A DNA stretch of 64,000 bases from Furcasterigmium furcatum (Eukaryota; Ascomycota; Sordariomycetes; Glomerellales; Plectosphaerellaceae). Under the pieces are notes generated by a model. The model saw only the letters and a program-made list of their open reading frames with translations, did not search any database and had not been told where the DNA came from. A program made the position numbers and the translations under genes. Below, piece after piece: positions 19,907-31,240 of this stretch; within the stretch, counting starts at the first letter, position 1, and every line of letters starts with the position of its first letter. The stretch lies in NCBI GenBank assembly GCA_001599815.1, contig BCIA01000007.1:620001-684000 (forward strand), given 5' to 3'.

Positions 19907-20296
19907 TTATGAAACAGGGGTATGATGCCTGAGTGTGGCGTAAATATTCTCTCGTTCATCCTGCGGCGATTGTTAGCACGCACGAGCTGCGATCGAATAT
20001 CAGGGATTAAAACTCTCTTACGTCTTTCAGAAGCCGAGGAATCGTGAAGGAGTATCGATCCAGGATAGTTTCTTTCTGCAGCAAACCTTAGCTTTCCTTC
20101 GACCGAACAACAACCGCCAGCTCCATCAGGCGTCGTTCATGCCACGGTGGAAAGGACCGAAGACGCTGCGAGCACAAACCGTAACTGTGATGAACTCCCT
20201 GGCCGTCGGGAAAAGTTTCTTGAGGTGCTCCTCAAGCTCGTCCTTTCGGAGGCGATACGCCTCACAATTGTCCACCTCCATGGTTGGGGCTGACAT
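19907..20296 (-). CDS. Small spliced gene or N-terminal fragment, unknown function
   Basis: Three short exons, 20296-20180, 20075-20022 and 19960-19907, join in phase 0 to 74 residues. The second intron is a model fungal intron of 61 bases with GTAAGA, a TGCTAAC branch sequence and CCGCAG. The peptide reads coherently as a helical, charged N-terminus: RLRKDELEEHLKKLF, then ILDRYSFTIPRLLKD and DERENIYATL. The R-Y-S-F-T-I-P pattern followed by an acidic helix resembles the beginning of larger fungal proteins, so this may be the truncated first part of a gene, possibly of the CorA-like gene downstream, with a TAA after HHTPVS. It is too short to assign a function. Confidence 0.45.
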
Positions 20297-21741
20297 TTTG
20301 GGGGCTCTGGGTGACAGATGTCCGGTGGGAGGCAGTGCGTGTTTCGGTCTGGGCCGACCTGACTGAAGGGGGCCTCGCGGGCCAGCGAGCAAGGGAAGCT
20401 GGTGGGATACTCAGGGAGGGTGTTCAACCCAAGCGTCAGCGAGAAGCGGTACTCGATGCTCTGTTTGGATGATGCCGTGAATCAGAAATTGATGGATTGG
20501 TCTGCCTCAATGAAAGCCTTGGAGTAAAGGATGCCATACAATCAGAATGAACCGGAAGAAAGCAGAGGCCGGGAGGGCAGGGAGGGCATCCTCCCCTCCT
20601 TGAGCGACAAGGAGCCTCATCGCAGGCGGATGAACAGGCTCGACCGCCTCAACCGCCGCGGCTACGGGCGGCGGAGAACATCAGCACAACATCCAGTGCG
20701 ATGGTACAGGCCGAGCGGGGGTTCCAGCCAGTGGCAGAGGGCCACACCTGAAGCATTGCATTGTGTAACCATACCTCATGCATGAATGAAGACGATAAGT
20801 ATGTCGATACTTACGAACTCGACCTCTCACAGGCCGAGGGCGCAGCTCATTGGCTAAAACATGCCGGATGACCACGCCACCGCAGGCAGGCCAAGCCCGG
20901 AGCCTTGCCAGACAAGAGAGCCAGCCGCCGTCGCAAGCGAAATGTGGTGTCGGATGTTTCCTGGTGTGCAAGAAATGACACAATGGCGCGGCGGCTATAA
21001 GTACATGAGGCAGATTGTCAAGGTTGATCCAAATGGCGGCAGAAAGCACCACACCACCTTGGTACTACGGTCATGATGCGTCGCCAAGTCGTTGTGTAAT
21101 GCTCGTACCCCTCGGTGTTCCATCGATCTGGCGCTGTGCTGGGGCATTCAGCAACTGCGGCTCATGCTGAGGGCCTTCGAGGCCGAGTAGCATCGACGTT
21201 GAGGCGGATCAGATACCGAAGGGCAGATAAGTGTTATTATATTTGACTCTCGAGTATCACAGGCAGAGTATACTTCTACATTGCAGCATTTCGCACCGGC
21301 CAAGCAGCCAGATGCTCCATCCTCCGACACAGTGTTGGACATTGGTCACCGAGTCGACCACAGCTTGTCTTCAAATGCTGTAGCTCACCAGCGATCTCTC
21401 GAATAGAAGCGCGCGGCAGTAGTTGTTTGAGGAAATTATATTTTAAAGAAGACGAAATAATTGAGGCAGCGATCTCATCAAGCATCGCAAACAGCCGAGA
21501 CGCAACCTTGGAGCCGAACCTGTCAGCTAAATGATGGTGATCTCCTGGTGTCCGCCCGAACTTCTCATCAGGGACGTTTAGGATTATGATTAGGCCTATA
21601 CACTTTCCAGCTCTAAGCGCAACTATCCAGCGGAAATCCCGGCATCATACACGCCGTGAAATCAACGCATGAGACATATACCAAATACCATGCTAGCGGA
21701 GTGTCATGGAGAGTGTTGCGGTTTGACATTGAGCTCTAATC
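20297..21741. other. Gene-poor region
   Basis: No gene supported. A relatively AT-rich patch at about 21190-21480 contains decayed-looking sequence without clear similarity to known elements. Confidence 0.55.
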
Positions 21742-23130
21742 TCAGTGCCGCTTCACACAGCCGGGCTTCTTCTGAAGTCTAACATAACCAACACTGTCCT
21801 TAATCTCGATGACCGTGCCAAAGGGATCGGAGACCTTCTGCAGATGCTCCAAGATGCGACCAGCGTTAGGCTCAGGGGCAAGTTTGGGCATCATCCTATC
21901 AGGAAGCTGGGTGTTATTATGCAGCTGCCAGTGGACGATGGGGTGAAGACTGATTTCCGAAAGCACGCTGCCCTCAAAATGTGTCTTTGCGATCATCCCG
22001 TCGTCCCATTCGATAGGAAGGTTGTAGCCGCGGAAATGCAGGCCCAGATTGTAGGTCAAGCTCGACAGGCTGTAGAAGATAGGGCGGCCCTGGTAGATCT
22101 CGATCCCGCGCAGATGATGCGGGCCGTGGATCACGACGACATCAGCGCCTGCATCGATGGCTGAGCGACTGACGTTCTGGATGTACATGGCCGGAACTGT
22201 CGCGGCTATGGGGAGAGGAATGGACACGTCGGGGGAGCCGTTGTCCGACTCGTGGGCGTGGATGGAAAGGATGGTGGCATCCGAGTTTGCCTTCGCTGCT
22301 CGGATGGAGGCCATGATGCCCCTGAAGTCATCGGCGTTGATGTCCCAGTCGAGACCGGTGTCCTCCGCGAGGCGCCATTTCGACCATTGAACGGGATGCT
22401 GACCTGCGTATAGATCAAACTCGGTGGCTCCATCCGGCATGGTCGAAGCGTCTTGGCCGTTCGCTCGAGCGACCTCTTTCAGGTGCTGGAACACCGTTGC
22501 GTTGACGCGCGTGACCGGCCGGGCTCGGAGAACGTTGAGTCCCGGCCGAGGTCGAATGGTGCCGCTCCCGGGCCCGGCCACGCTCTGGGGCGTGTGAGTT
22601 CCGGCGACGGAAATCAGGGAGATGCGGGCTTGCCCTTCCTCTCGGAAGGCAGGGGCACGGGCTTCACTCAGAGAGTATCCCGCGCCTGAGAAGGTTATCC
22701 CTGCAGCGTCGAGCGATTCGTGTGTCGCTTCCATGCCAGCAACATCATAGTCCCAGGCGTGGTTGTTGGCGAAGGACGCGAGGTTGAACCCGTGTTCCCG
22801 TAGGCGAAGGCCGGCGACTGGATCATAGACAGGGCCGCCGCCGGGGCCTCCATAAGAGTTGTCACCGCCGTTCTCCGAAGTGGCAAATCCAGTGAAGTTC
22901 TGGCTGTTGAACAGTTGGCCTTCGAGGTTGAAGAAGCCAAAGTCGGCTTCCCGGACAAGATCCCACACAGCGCTGGTAGCCGGATCATCAGTCGGGACAA
23001 CGTTGCCCAGAACGTCCCCGGAAGCAGCAAGAGACCATGACTGGCCCTCGACGCTCGAGAACAAAACCAAAGCTGCTATGGATGCAAGGACCCGTCGACC
23101 TGGGCTTTCCGAGCGTGAGAGGCGGGCCAT
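21742..23130 (-). CDS. CapA/PgsA-like metallophosphoesterase-fold protein, secreted
   Basis: Intronless gene of 462 residues. A basic start followed by VLASIAALVLFSSVEG (about 14-29) forms a signal peptide. The remainder is the PGA_cap domain (calcineurin-like metallophosphoesterase fold of poly-gamma-glutamate capsule protein CapA): AASGDVLG, FFNLEGQ, FNLASFANNHAWDYD, LDAAGITFSGAG, ILSIHAHESDN and ADVVVIHGPHHLRG supply the usual His/Asp/Asn metal ligands. Family proteins of this kind occur in bacteria and in many ascomycetes, where no capsule is made, and the fungal role is unknown. It lies head to head with the M61-like peptidase gene, also intronless and secreted, sharing a 780-base promoter region. 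The single exon and bacterial family flavour would fit old horizontal gain, which sequence alone cannot prove. Confidence 0.9.
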   Translation of the reverse strand: MARLSRSESPGRRVLASIAALVLFSSVEGQSWSLAASGDVLGNVVPTDDPATSAVWDLVREADFGFFNLEGQLFNSQNFTGFATSENGGDNSYGGPGGGPVYDPVAGLRLREHGFNLASFANNHAWDYDVAGMEATHESLDAAGITFSGAGYSLSEARAPAFREEGQARISLISVAGTHTPQSVAGPGSGTIRPRPGLNVLRARPVTRVNATVFQHLKEVARANGQDASTMPDGATEFDLYAGQHPVQWSKWRLAEDTGLDWDINADDFRGIMASIRAAKANSDATILSIHAHESDNGSPDVSIPLPIAATVPAMYIQNVSRSAIDAGADVVVIHGPHHLRGIEIYQGRPIFYSLSSLTYNLGLHFRGYNLPIEWDDGMIAKTHFEGSVLSEISLHPIVHWQLHNNTQLPDRMMPKLAPEPNAGRILEHLQKVSDPFGTVIEIKDSVGYVRLQKKPGCVKRH

Positions 23131-23912
23131 TGTAGCTTTTCGGGGGAGAGCGAGACGGACGAGGAAGAGCCGTGCATCATGGCACCCAACGGCATCACAT
23201 TGCTACTCAGGGTGTGTTATATGGGCCGTTATCGTCATGATCTTCAGATGCTGCATCTCTCCTCATAGTAGTGTAGACAACCTAAGGAGGTACTCTACGA
23301 TGTCCCAATCGGGTCACGGTTCCGCCAGAACTCACCATGCCAGAAAGAGAAAATGCATCCGCTCAGTCAACCTCCATTCTCCTCCATCTTATGCACATGA
23401 TCTTTGCCCCCTTTAGGCTTCAGCTGCCGATCCGACAAGTCTTCTCGCGAAATTTCTCATGCCTTGACGAACTTCCCAGCCTGCAACTCGGAGTGTGGAG
23501 TGAGGATCGCGGCGGTGAACTCTAGTGCCCTCTTCGGCGTTAAATATTGCCCGATTCTAATACTCTCCCGATAAATCATAGGACACTTCCGCCAACTGGT
23601 TTGTCAGTTAAGATGTGGGCGGTGGGCAGTGCTGAGCGAAAAGGGAAGCTGGTTATTTTCGACGCGTGTTGTTGAGCCTGACGCGGCCTTCTCTGGGGCA
23701 AATCGCAAAGATCAAGACGACAGCTCGTAGAGACTTGTCATTCCAGTGTTCATGTATGTTTGCTGTGGTCCGGTCTGCTGGGCCCGAATGCTTGCCTTGA
23801 CATTTTATTACACCGGCAACTCCCCTCTCGCATGCCCTGGATCGATCATCGTTTCGGTCATTCATCGTGTTTGAGCCCCTGCCTCATCCGCCATCCCATC
23901 CCACTCACGACA
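23131..23912. other. Divergent promoter region, CapA-like and M61-like genes
   Basis: No gene. It separates two intronless genes for predicted secreted proteins; no defined operator was recognised. Confidence 0.5.
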
Positions 23913-25409
23913 ATGTTGATTTCTGCCCTAGCCTACGCCGGGCTCGTCACAACCGCTGTGGCGAGCTGCGGTCCCCTGCCACGCTATCATCTCACCATAC
24001 AGCCAGAAGTTATCCCGGAGGGCTTTCAACTCAAGGGCCATGTCCTGCTCGACGGGTCGTTCACCGCAAACGATACGCTGCTTATTCTGCCCAACACGAT
24101 GGCGAACCGCCCTTCCGCACAATACGGTGCAGATGGCATCATTGCTTCTGATTACCTGGGCCCGCTCCCGCTGGGGTCTTTCGAGGTAGCCCAGGGGCCA
24201 TCGTTACAGCCCAGTCGGTATTGGGTGGCCTCACGAGACACCGAGGGACCGCTGTCCTTTTCCTTCACGACCAACGTGGTCAGCGGTGGCACTGGCGGGC
24301 CGCACTTTGATCTCAGGCTAGGCACCGGCGGCGTGGTCGGCTCCATGTGGGCTTTTGCACCGGCACCGAATCCTGAGTCTTCGGACCCGTTCAACATCAC
24401 AGTTTCCTGGGACATGCCGGAGACAATGGGCGCCGCCTTCACGTACGGAGACGGCGTCGGGCCCCATAGCCACAGCATCACCGGGCCCATCAGTCGACTG
24501 ACTCTGTCGTGGTTTATGGTCGGAGATATCTCGGCGGAGCCGGCGATGCCCAGCACCGATGAGAAGTTTGGCATGTACTGGCTCACGGGAGACGAGCCGC
24601 CTTTCAGGACTTCAGACGTCGCAAGCGATGTCCAGGGTCTGTTGGAGTACGCAACAGAGTTTTGGCAAGACGACTCTGGCCTTCCATACCGCGTATTCAT
24701 CCAGGCCAACTTGCCAACGTCCAGCACGACTCCAGTGGCGGGAGGCACGGCATTGGTCCGGTCCTTCATGGTGGGCTACAACAGGGTCAGCGTAACCGTT
24801 GTGCATCTCCGAACCCTTCTCGCCCACGAGGTGTCCCACGAGTGGACTCCCTGGGGCGCCGACACCCTCGCGGAGCAGTCTCGATACAATGAGGGCGGCG
24901 CAGAGTACTGGTCCCTTCGCCTTCTCTGGCGCATGGGTTCCCTCACGACCGAGGAGTATTATACCACGATGAACGAGCGGCTGCATGACTACTACAACAA
25001 TCCGGCCGTCAACTTGTCGGACGCGGCCACGGGCTTTGGTGGACCAGCCGGTGCCCAGACAATTCCGTACGGGAGGGGAATGATTCACTTCACGAACATG
25101 GACGCACAGCTGCGAGCGGCATCAAACGGTACGCGGTCGCTTGACGACTTGGCTGTGGGCTTTGTGTCGGGCTGCGAGGCGAGACTGGGATGCGGCGCAG
25201 CGCAGTGGTTCCCTATTGTTGAGGAAGCCCTGGGCCTGGCAGGCGTGGAAGAGTGGCATCAGGTCGGGTCTGGCGCGCCGCTCATCAAGCCCCAAGAAGG
25301 GAGTCTCGGGCCGTGTTTCGTTGTTGTACAAAAGGGAAGCAACCCTACGGTTTGGGGGTGGGAGCCGAAGCAAGGTGTCGATATTGACAGCGACGACTGC
25401 ATGATATAG
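23913..25409 (+). CDS. M61-like zinc metallopeptidase (glycyl aminopeptidase type), secreted
   Basis: Intronless, 498 residues. The ATG at 23913 is preferred over in-frame upstream Met codons because it starts a clear signal peptide, MLISALAYAGLVTTAVASC. The N-terminal half (about 20-240) is rich in beta-strand-like sequence, as the N-terminal domain of M61 enzymes is. The catalytic core has His305-Glu-Val-Ser-His309 followed by Glu327 in NEGGAEYWSLRLLWR, an HExxH plus downstream Glu arrangement typical of gluzincins. YGRGMIHFTNMD near 390 matches the C-terminal helix bundle entry in the family. Cys pairs in the tail (SGCEARLGCG, GPCFVV, DDCMI) fit extracellular disulfides. M61 peptidases cleave N-terminal Gly or Ala from peptides; the precise specificity here is unknown. 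M1-like relatives are the alternative. Confidence 0.8.
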   Translation: MLISALAYAGLVTTAVASCGPLPRYHLTIQPEVIPEGFQLKGHVLLDGSFTANDTLLILPNTMANRPSAQYGADGIIASDYLGPLPLGSFEVAQGPSLQPSRYWVASRDTEGPLSFSFTTNVVSGGTGGPHFDLRLGTGGVVGSMWAFAPAPNPESSDPFNITVSWDMPETMGAAFTYGDGVGPHSHSITGPISRLTLSWFMVGDISAEPAMPSTDEKFGMYWLTGDEPPFRTSDVASDVQGLLEYATEFWQDDSGLPYRVFIQANLPTSSTTPVAGGTALVRSFMVGYNRVSVTVVHLRTLLAHEVSHEWTPWGADTLAEQSRYNEGGAEYWSLRLLWRMGSLTTEEYYTTMNERLHDYYNNPAVNLSDAATGFGGPAGAQTIPYGRGMIHFTNMDAQLRAASNGTRSLDDLAVGFVSGCEARLGCGAAQWFPIVEEALGLAGVEEWHQVGSGAPLIKPQEGSLGPCFVVVQKGSNPTVWGWEPKQGVDIDSDDCMI

Positions 25410-25598
25410 CATGGCAGCTGAGCGGTGACGATGCAATGCAAGATGCCAGGATACATAATCGTAGGGTCGAAGAGTGTAAGGCGCTAAGGACAAGTATTGA
25501 TCCTGAAACTAGGAACCTGATCAGAATCAGATTTTGCCGTGTTTGTAGACTTTATGATCTCCAAACTCGAACTTCACATCAAGGGTGTCGACAGCGCA

Positions 25599-26045
25599 TC
25601 AAAAGCCCACGCGAGCCAAGAAAAGCACCCTCGCAACCGTCCGGACGCCCGTCATCAAAAGCCCATGGAACGCACCAGATCCAGATGCATCCGCCACCGA
25701 CCGCTTCCCCTGGAGTCGCAGGATCTCAAAGAGGCTGTAGAGAATGGTGACGTCGTTCAGGACGAGGCCCAGTTGGACCACGTCCCAGGTTTTCTGATCG
25801 TTGGTAGACGGCAGTAGGGCCAGTTGGATCAGGGCCTGGAATATCATCGCGCCGCCGATGGGGTTCATGACTGCGTTGAGCGGCTGGAGATCCTTGATGT
25901 GGCGCAGCTGCGGAAAGTGCTCGCGGAACGGGCCTTGCCAGGCAAAGAGATGGATGTAGGCGCCGAGGAGGGCAATTGGGCCATCAATCCAGGTGAAGAG
26001 GATGCGATAGGGCGCTGGGATGAGGCCAAGAGTCGATGTCGACAT
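25599..26045 (-). CDS. Small four-helix membrane protein (DUF7704-type)
   Basis: Single exon, 148 residues, with about four hydrophobic segments: IDGPIALLGAYIHLFAW (20-36), NAVMNPIGGAMIFQALIQLALL (57-78), VQLGLVLNDVTILYSLFEIL (89-108) and a C-terminal GLLMTGVRTVARVLFLARVGF. The pattern matches a fungal-specific family of small integral membrane proteins of unknown role. It is convergent with the M61-like gene, with only 189 bases between stops. Confidence 0.8.
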   Translation of the reverse strand: MSTSTLGLIPAPYRILFTWIDGPIALLGAYIHLFAWQGPFREHFPQLRHIKDLQPLNAVMNPIGGAMIFQALIQLALLPSTNDQKTWDVVQLGLVLNDVTILYSLFEILRLQGKRSVADASGSGAFHGLLMTGVRTVARVLFLARVGF

Positions 26046-26559
26046 GATTGTTGTGTCCGTGTTATGTGGATGTGATCACTGGAAGTCTGGAAGGCCTCTG
26101 ACCGAGTTTGGAGGGCGCACCGAGCCTAAATAGTGATCACAGCCCCCTGGCGAACCCACAGACAGCCCTTAGTTTACCCGTAGATCCTGTCTTGGACGGG
26201 GCTGATGACGCGCATTACCCATTGAGCGCTGCTTACTACTGCTTATGGATGGATGGTGCGAATGTAGGCTGACGGAGTCGCATCATAAGTATGTCCTGAG
26301 TATACCACGGACTCGGCAGAGACGACCAAGAAGACCGCTTCCTGGGTTCTCGTAGCCAGGCCGGCTGGGGGACATCTTGAAGAAAGCACGCAGCGGTCCA
26401 AGATGAGAAAACCCGTAACTTCAGCCTTCTTGTCCCGCTGGTTCTATATGGCGAGCGGCGATAAATACCAGAACATTTCCACCGTGTCTAACCCATCCTT
26501 TCCCAGTCGATCCCCGTCTGACAGTCAGCACCTTATCCCATCCGCTTCGCCTTCCAGCA
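26046..26559. other. Intergenic region
   Basis: 5' flank of the small membrane-protein gene and 3' flank of the P450 gene; nothing else seen. Confidence 0.6.
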
Positions 26560-28225
26560 TCACTCCGACCGCACCTTGACCTGAACGCCCTTCCTCCCCG
26601 GTGCGTGACCCGGCGTGATAAAGTCCCCGTAGAGTTCGACATCCTCGATCGTGGTATCGACGAGCTCGAGCGTCGGGCCCTTCTGCGCCGCGGCGCTCGG
26701 GTCGTACGGGCTGTACTTGCGGAAGATGCCCGCGATGAAGTACTGCAGCTCCTGGTACGCGAGGTTGATGCCGATGCACTGGCGGCCGCCCTTGGAGAAG
26801 GTGAGCATGCGGCGCATGAGCTTGGGGTTCTCGAGGTACCGCTCGGGCCGGAACAGGCCCGCGTCGTCGCCGTACCAGCCAGGGTGCCTGTTGATGATGC
26901 GCGCGGTCATGCCGACCGCGGTCCCGCGGGGGATGACGATGTCGGGGCGGCTGCCGTCGGGGTAGTGGAAGATGAGGTCCTCGTCGGGCGCCACGCGGTC
27001 CTGGCGGTGCGTGGCGGTCGGATGGAGGCGAAGCGTTTCCTCGATGAGGGCGTTGAGGTATGGCAGGTTGTCGAGCTTCGCGGGGTCCGGGCTCTGGGTG
27101 GAATCGGGCATGGCCTCGTCTAGCTCTGCGCGGAGACGGGCGAATATCGCCGGCTCCGAGAGCACGTAGAACGTGATGTATTTGAGGGTCGCAGCGGTCG
27201 TGTCGGTGCCTGCTACCGTCATGACGGCGGCTTCGTCAAGGAGACGCTGTGTTGCCTTCTCGCTTTCGGGGATGTTGCTGTTCAGGATCTCCTGGAAGAT
27301 GGACTTGGCTTCAGGATAGTCCTTAACCTTGCGGACCTGTTCGATCTCTGCGGTGAGGCCCTGGTGCATGTTAGAACGGGTATCCAGACGGCCAGATGGT
27401 GAGTCGTTGGGCTGCCTTACCTGGAGGAATAGAAGGTAGTGCTGGACCTTTTCGTCGAGGTACGTCACGATCGAGGGCGGCAAACTGTTGAGAATTTCCA
27501 TCACGAAGTGGAGGTGGACCGTGACGTGAGTGCCACGGCCGGGGCCGATGAGCGCGAAGAAGGGAGCGTTCATGTCCTCCATGTCCAGACACTGCCGGCC
27601 TTCGCCGAGCGCGTAGGACTGGATCACGTCTTTGGTAGCAGCCTGCATATAGCTCTGGACCTTGACGACCTCCCCGGTCTTTGCGAAGCCGTCAAGGCGC
27701 CGCAGGAGGTTTTGGAGAACGCGGTCAATAACCGGCGTGAGGCGGCGGACGTTGGCCTGCGAGAAGAAGCGGCTGATGACGGCGCGACGGTGCCGGTGGA
27801 GGTCATGGTCTCGGGTGGCAAGCGAGGATTGGTGAGAGACGAACAACTGGAGCATCGTCCACGCGCGCTCGCGGCGGACGGCCGGGGATTGCGTGTACAG
27901 CTTGTCCACAAAGGCAGGGTCGTTGACGTGGAGGACGTCGGGCATGATCCTCACGACAGGGCCATACTTGCGGTGCATCTCCTCGACGACGAAGGTATAC
28001 TTGCCTCCACGTATCAGATCGTGGTACATGCAGTACCATGTGGTGAGACCTGCATGGGCGTCAGCGCGGCTGGACGACCAGGTGGGATGTGCCCACCAGC
28101 AGCTTGGACTGACCAGCCAGTTTGGGCCCTGGGAACTTGGCCAATGGGCTGAGATAGAGCCGGTACACCGCAACATAGAGACCGTACAGCGGCAGCGCTG
28201 CCGCAAGCAAGACAAGAGACGGCAT
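26560..28225 (-). CDS. Cytochrome P450 monooxygenase
   Basis: ER-anchored haem monooxygenase of 513 residues. Exons 28225-28114, 28049-27421 and 27360-26560. The N-terminal anchor MPSLVLLAAALPLYGLYVAV is followed by the hinge FPGPKL, joined by splicing to GLTTWYCMYHDLIRGGKY, the usual continuation in fungal E-class P450s. Landmarks: AGTDTTA (I-helix oxygen-binding motif), ETLRLHP (K-helix ExxR), FRPERYL (PERF region) and FSKGGRQCIG near 436-445 with the haem-ligand Cys. The second intron is 60 bases, a multiple of three and free of stops, so a retained form would still be open. The substrate is unknown. The gene shares a divergent promoter region with a second P450. Confidence 0.93.
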
Positions 28226-29412
28226 ATTGGCGTTCTCGCCGTATTTGCCAGTCGTGTTGGTGTTCGTGAGCTGCGCCAACAGAGATGATGGACGAGGAGA
28301 AGAGTCCGGTCGCGATGATGCGTACTACCAGTACTTGTATTTTTAGTGTGACCAGCCAAAGTCCCGGTTCGTTCCCTCTGGTTCGCGAGCTACACGACGC
28401 GAAGCTCCAACTCCTCCTCTGGCGGGTCGAGCCCTGGCACGGGGGTAACGGAGTTGTGCCCCTGGAAGGCTAAACTCCCCCTCATGCCATTGACGATTCT
28501 CCAAGACGGGTCTGGCACTTGACCACATCGGCATTGGTGCTTACATCTTCGGCTGTTTCCCATCCAGAGCCAGGTTTGCCAGGACTCCGTCGAGCAGCAA
28601 AGCCTCCGGGCATGCGCAAGGATGCAGGGGCATGAGTGCGAGCCCCGAGTGCGAGCGAGCCTGTCTGGCCCCTGGCTAACTGCGCATTAGCAATCATTCC
28701 TATTGTTAGCGCAGGATCGTTGATCTAACAGGGCCCCATGTCTCCCTGTATTGTGGCCGGCAGGGCTGAGACTCCCTCCATCCAGGGTCCCCCCCGTCGG
28801 GACCCGTTGCGCCTGGAAGCTGTGCCGCATGCTTCTTGGCATGGAGTCAAATTGTTGGTCAAACAGTATCATGCAGCCCTGCAGGGCATACAAGTTGAAT
28901 TTGGTATGTGGACTCCGAGTCCCGAGTTGACTCGGCCGATCTGACGGGAAACAGGGCGTGGTTGAAGGATGGCACGTATGTCGCACAGGGTTCGAGAGAG
29001 AGAGAAAGGCCACTCAGAGACCTAAGCGTCTGTTGCGCCCTCGACATGTCACTCCACAGATGCCATTGAAGCTGGATCGCCGCCAGATACGGGCGAAAAA
29101 GACCGACCTGCTTTTTGATACAAACCTCTCGCTTGCCCTGACTGGCGGGAGGGAACCCGAGAGGTTGGGAGAGGTGCTGGCTGGCTGACCACCCATCTGC
29201 GGGGTGTGACCAAACAGGTAAAGATTGGTGGTGCTCTCCTTTCCGCGGCAATTGTCCAAAGGGGTAAGTGAATACGCTTCGGTTGCTTGTTCCATCGATG
29301 ATCCGACCGGAATGTCTGACCGTCTGACGTCGTAGACTTTATAAGCTGGCCCCCAAGTCCCGCCGCACTCGTGCGCTCGAGGTGACCTTCCACAATCATA
29401 CGACATTCCACC
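28226..29412. other. Divergent promoter region between two P450 genes
   Basis: About 1.2 kb without a gene. Frames up to about 135 codons on either strand overlap each other and show no known domain. Confidence 0.55.
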
Positions 29413-31240
29413 ATGAGCCAATACTACCTACTCGGCCTGCCGCTGGCCGGCCTGGTCTTTGTCGCGTGGCGGCTGCTGCTCCCCAAGCCATTCCCGGGGA
29501 TCCCCTACAACGAAGAATCCGCCAAACGGGTCGCCGGCGACATCCCAAACATTATAGCGGGCATCAAGGCCACCGATGAATTCGCCATTGCCTTGTTCAT
29601 CGCGACGACCCGGAAGCTCGGCGTGCCGATCGCGCAGGCCCTGTTCCCCGGCTTCCAGAAGCCGTTCGTCATCGTGGACGATACGAGAGAGGCGGAGGAC
29701 ATCCTCCTCCGCCGCGGGAAAGAATTCGACAAGGCGGCATTGAACATCGACCTCCTCGGTCCCCTGTTCCCTTATGGATCGGTCGGCATGTTCACCACGC
29801 CGGAACTCAAGGCCCAGAAGCGGCTCTGGGCGGATGTCATGAGCGCCGAGTTTCTCCGGACCGTCGCCGCGCCCAACCTCCACAAGGCGATCCTCGAGTT
29901 GCTGGACCTCTGGAACCTGAAGGCGTCTACTGTGTACATCGACCAACCGTTTGTTATTAGTTCCGATTTCCGCAACGCAACCCTGGATGTCATCTGGCGA
30001 GCCATCGTCGGCCAGGAGGCCGGGACCCTTCAGTACGAGACGGCGAAATTGCAGTGCGAGATCGATGGAAGGGGCGACGATGAGATAGCGAAACTCCCCC
30101 GTCCTCGCGGGAGCTTCCTCCGAGAGGAGGTGGCCTATGTTTCCGACGCCCTGACGCGCAATGCCTCGTCGGCGTCGCCGAAATGGGCGCAGAAGTTCGA
30201 GACTCTCACCCCGAGATATCGCAGGTTCCGGCGCACGGTCGATCGAGAGATCGGCCAGGCCATGAAAGACTCCGTTGCTCGATTCGAGAGACTGGAGCTG
30301 GACAGCCTGGAGGCTGACGAGCTCGACACGTGCATGATGGACCTGGTCCTCAGACGGGCTGTTGCGGCATCGAGAAAGGCGAACACACCGCTGATTGACC
30401 CGTCGAAGGATCCAAAAATGCTTGACGAGATGCTTGTCATGCTGATCGGGGTGCGTCTCGCATTCATCGCCATGTTTTTGGGCTGACAAGCTGACGATAT
30501 GCAGGGCCACGACTCAACCGCCAGCATCCTGACCTGGTTCGTGAGATACATGGGAGAGAACCCTCAAGTCCAGACCGAGCTCCGGAAAGTCTTGAAAGCA
30601 GCCTTCCGGGGAGATGAGCTGCCCTCAGCCCAGCAGATTTACGAGACCAACGTCCCATACCTAGATGCCACCTGCGAGGAGACCTTGCGTGTCGCGATGG
30701 TGGTGCCCTGTTCTCTGCGCCAGACCGTCGTTGACACTCACATCTTGGGCTGTCCCGTTCCAAAGGGCGCCCAGGTCTTCCTGAGCTTCGACATGGGGCA
30801 CACTCCCCTTCAAATCGACGAGTCGAAGCGAACGGCTGGTTTCAAGGCTGCCGTGGAGAAGCATGGAGACGGGTTCAGCGGCCCGGCTGGCAGGGACCTG
30901 GGTAGGTTCGAGCCGAGGAGGTGGCTAGTGAGGGACGAAGCTACCGGCGAGGAGAAGTTCAACCCCCATGCATTGCCAGCTCTTGCTTTTGGCGGAGGAT
31001 ATCGAGGGTGCTTTGGTAAGTTGGAAGCCATGCTTCTTGACCCCCTTCTTGACCGTACATCATTACTGACCTGCGACCCAAGGACGCAAGCTGGCAACGA
31101 TGAACTTCCGAACCGTTGTCGTGTTGCTCATCCTGAAGCTGGAGTTCCTCGAGCTGGCCGATGAGTACAAGCCCGTGAAGATCAATGAGGGAATATTCCG
31201 CACGCCGGATAAGGCTTATGCAAAGATACGGGTTCTGTGA
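29413..31240 (+). CDS. Cytochrome P450 monooxygenase, second family
   Basis: Exons 29413-30450, 30505-31015 and 31083-31240 give 568 residues. The N-terminal anchor YYLLGLPLAGLVFVAWRLLL leads into FPGIPYNE. Motifs: GGHDSTASILTW (I helix, formed across the first splice junction), CEETLR (ExxR), a long insertion with FNPHALPALAFGGGYRGCFGRKLA carrying FxxGxRxCxG near 508-517 (haem Cys), and a C-terminal meander ending in KAYAKIRVL. It is only distantly similar to the neighbouring P450, so the pair is not a tandem duplication. The protein resembles fungal P450s acting on lipophilic secondary metabolites. No synthase lies nearby in the window, so a pathway cannot be named. Confidence 0.92.

Noticed and set aside
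20681..21052. 123-codon minus-strand open frame
   Set aside because: Cys/Arg/His-rich sequence without domain or conserved pattern; no splice structure.
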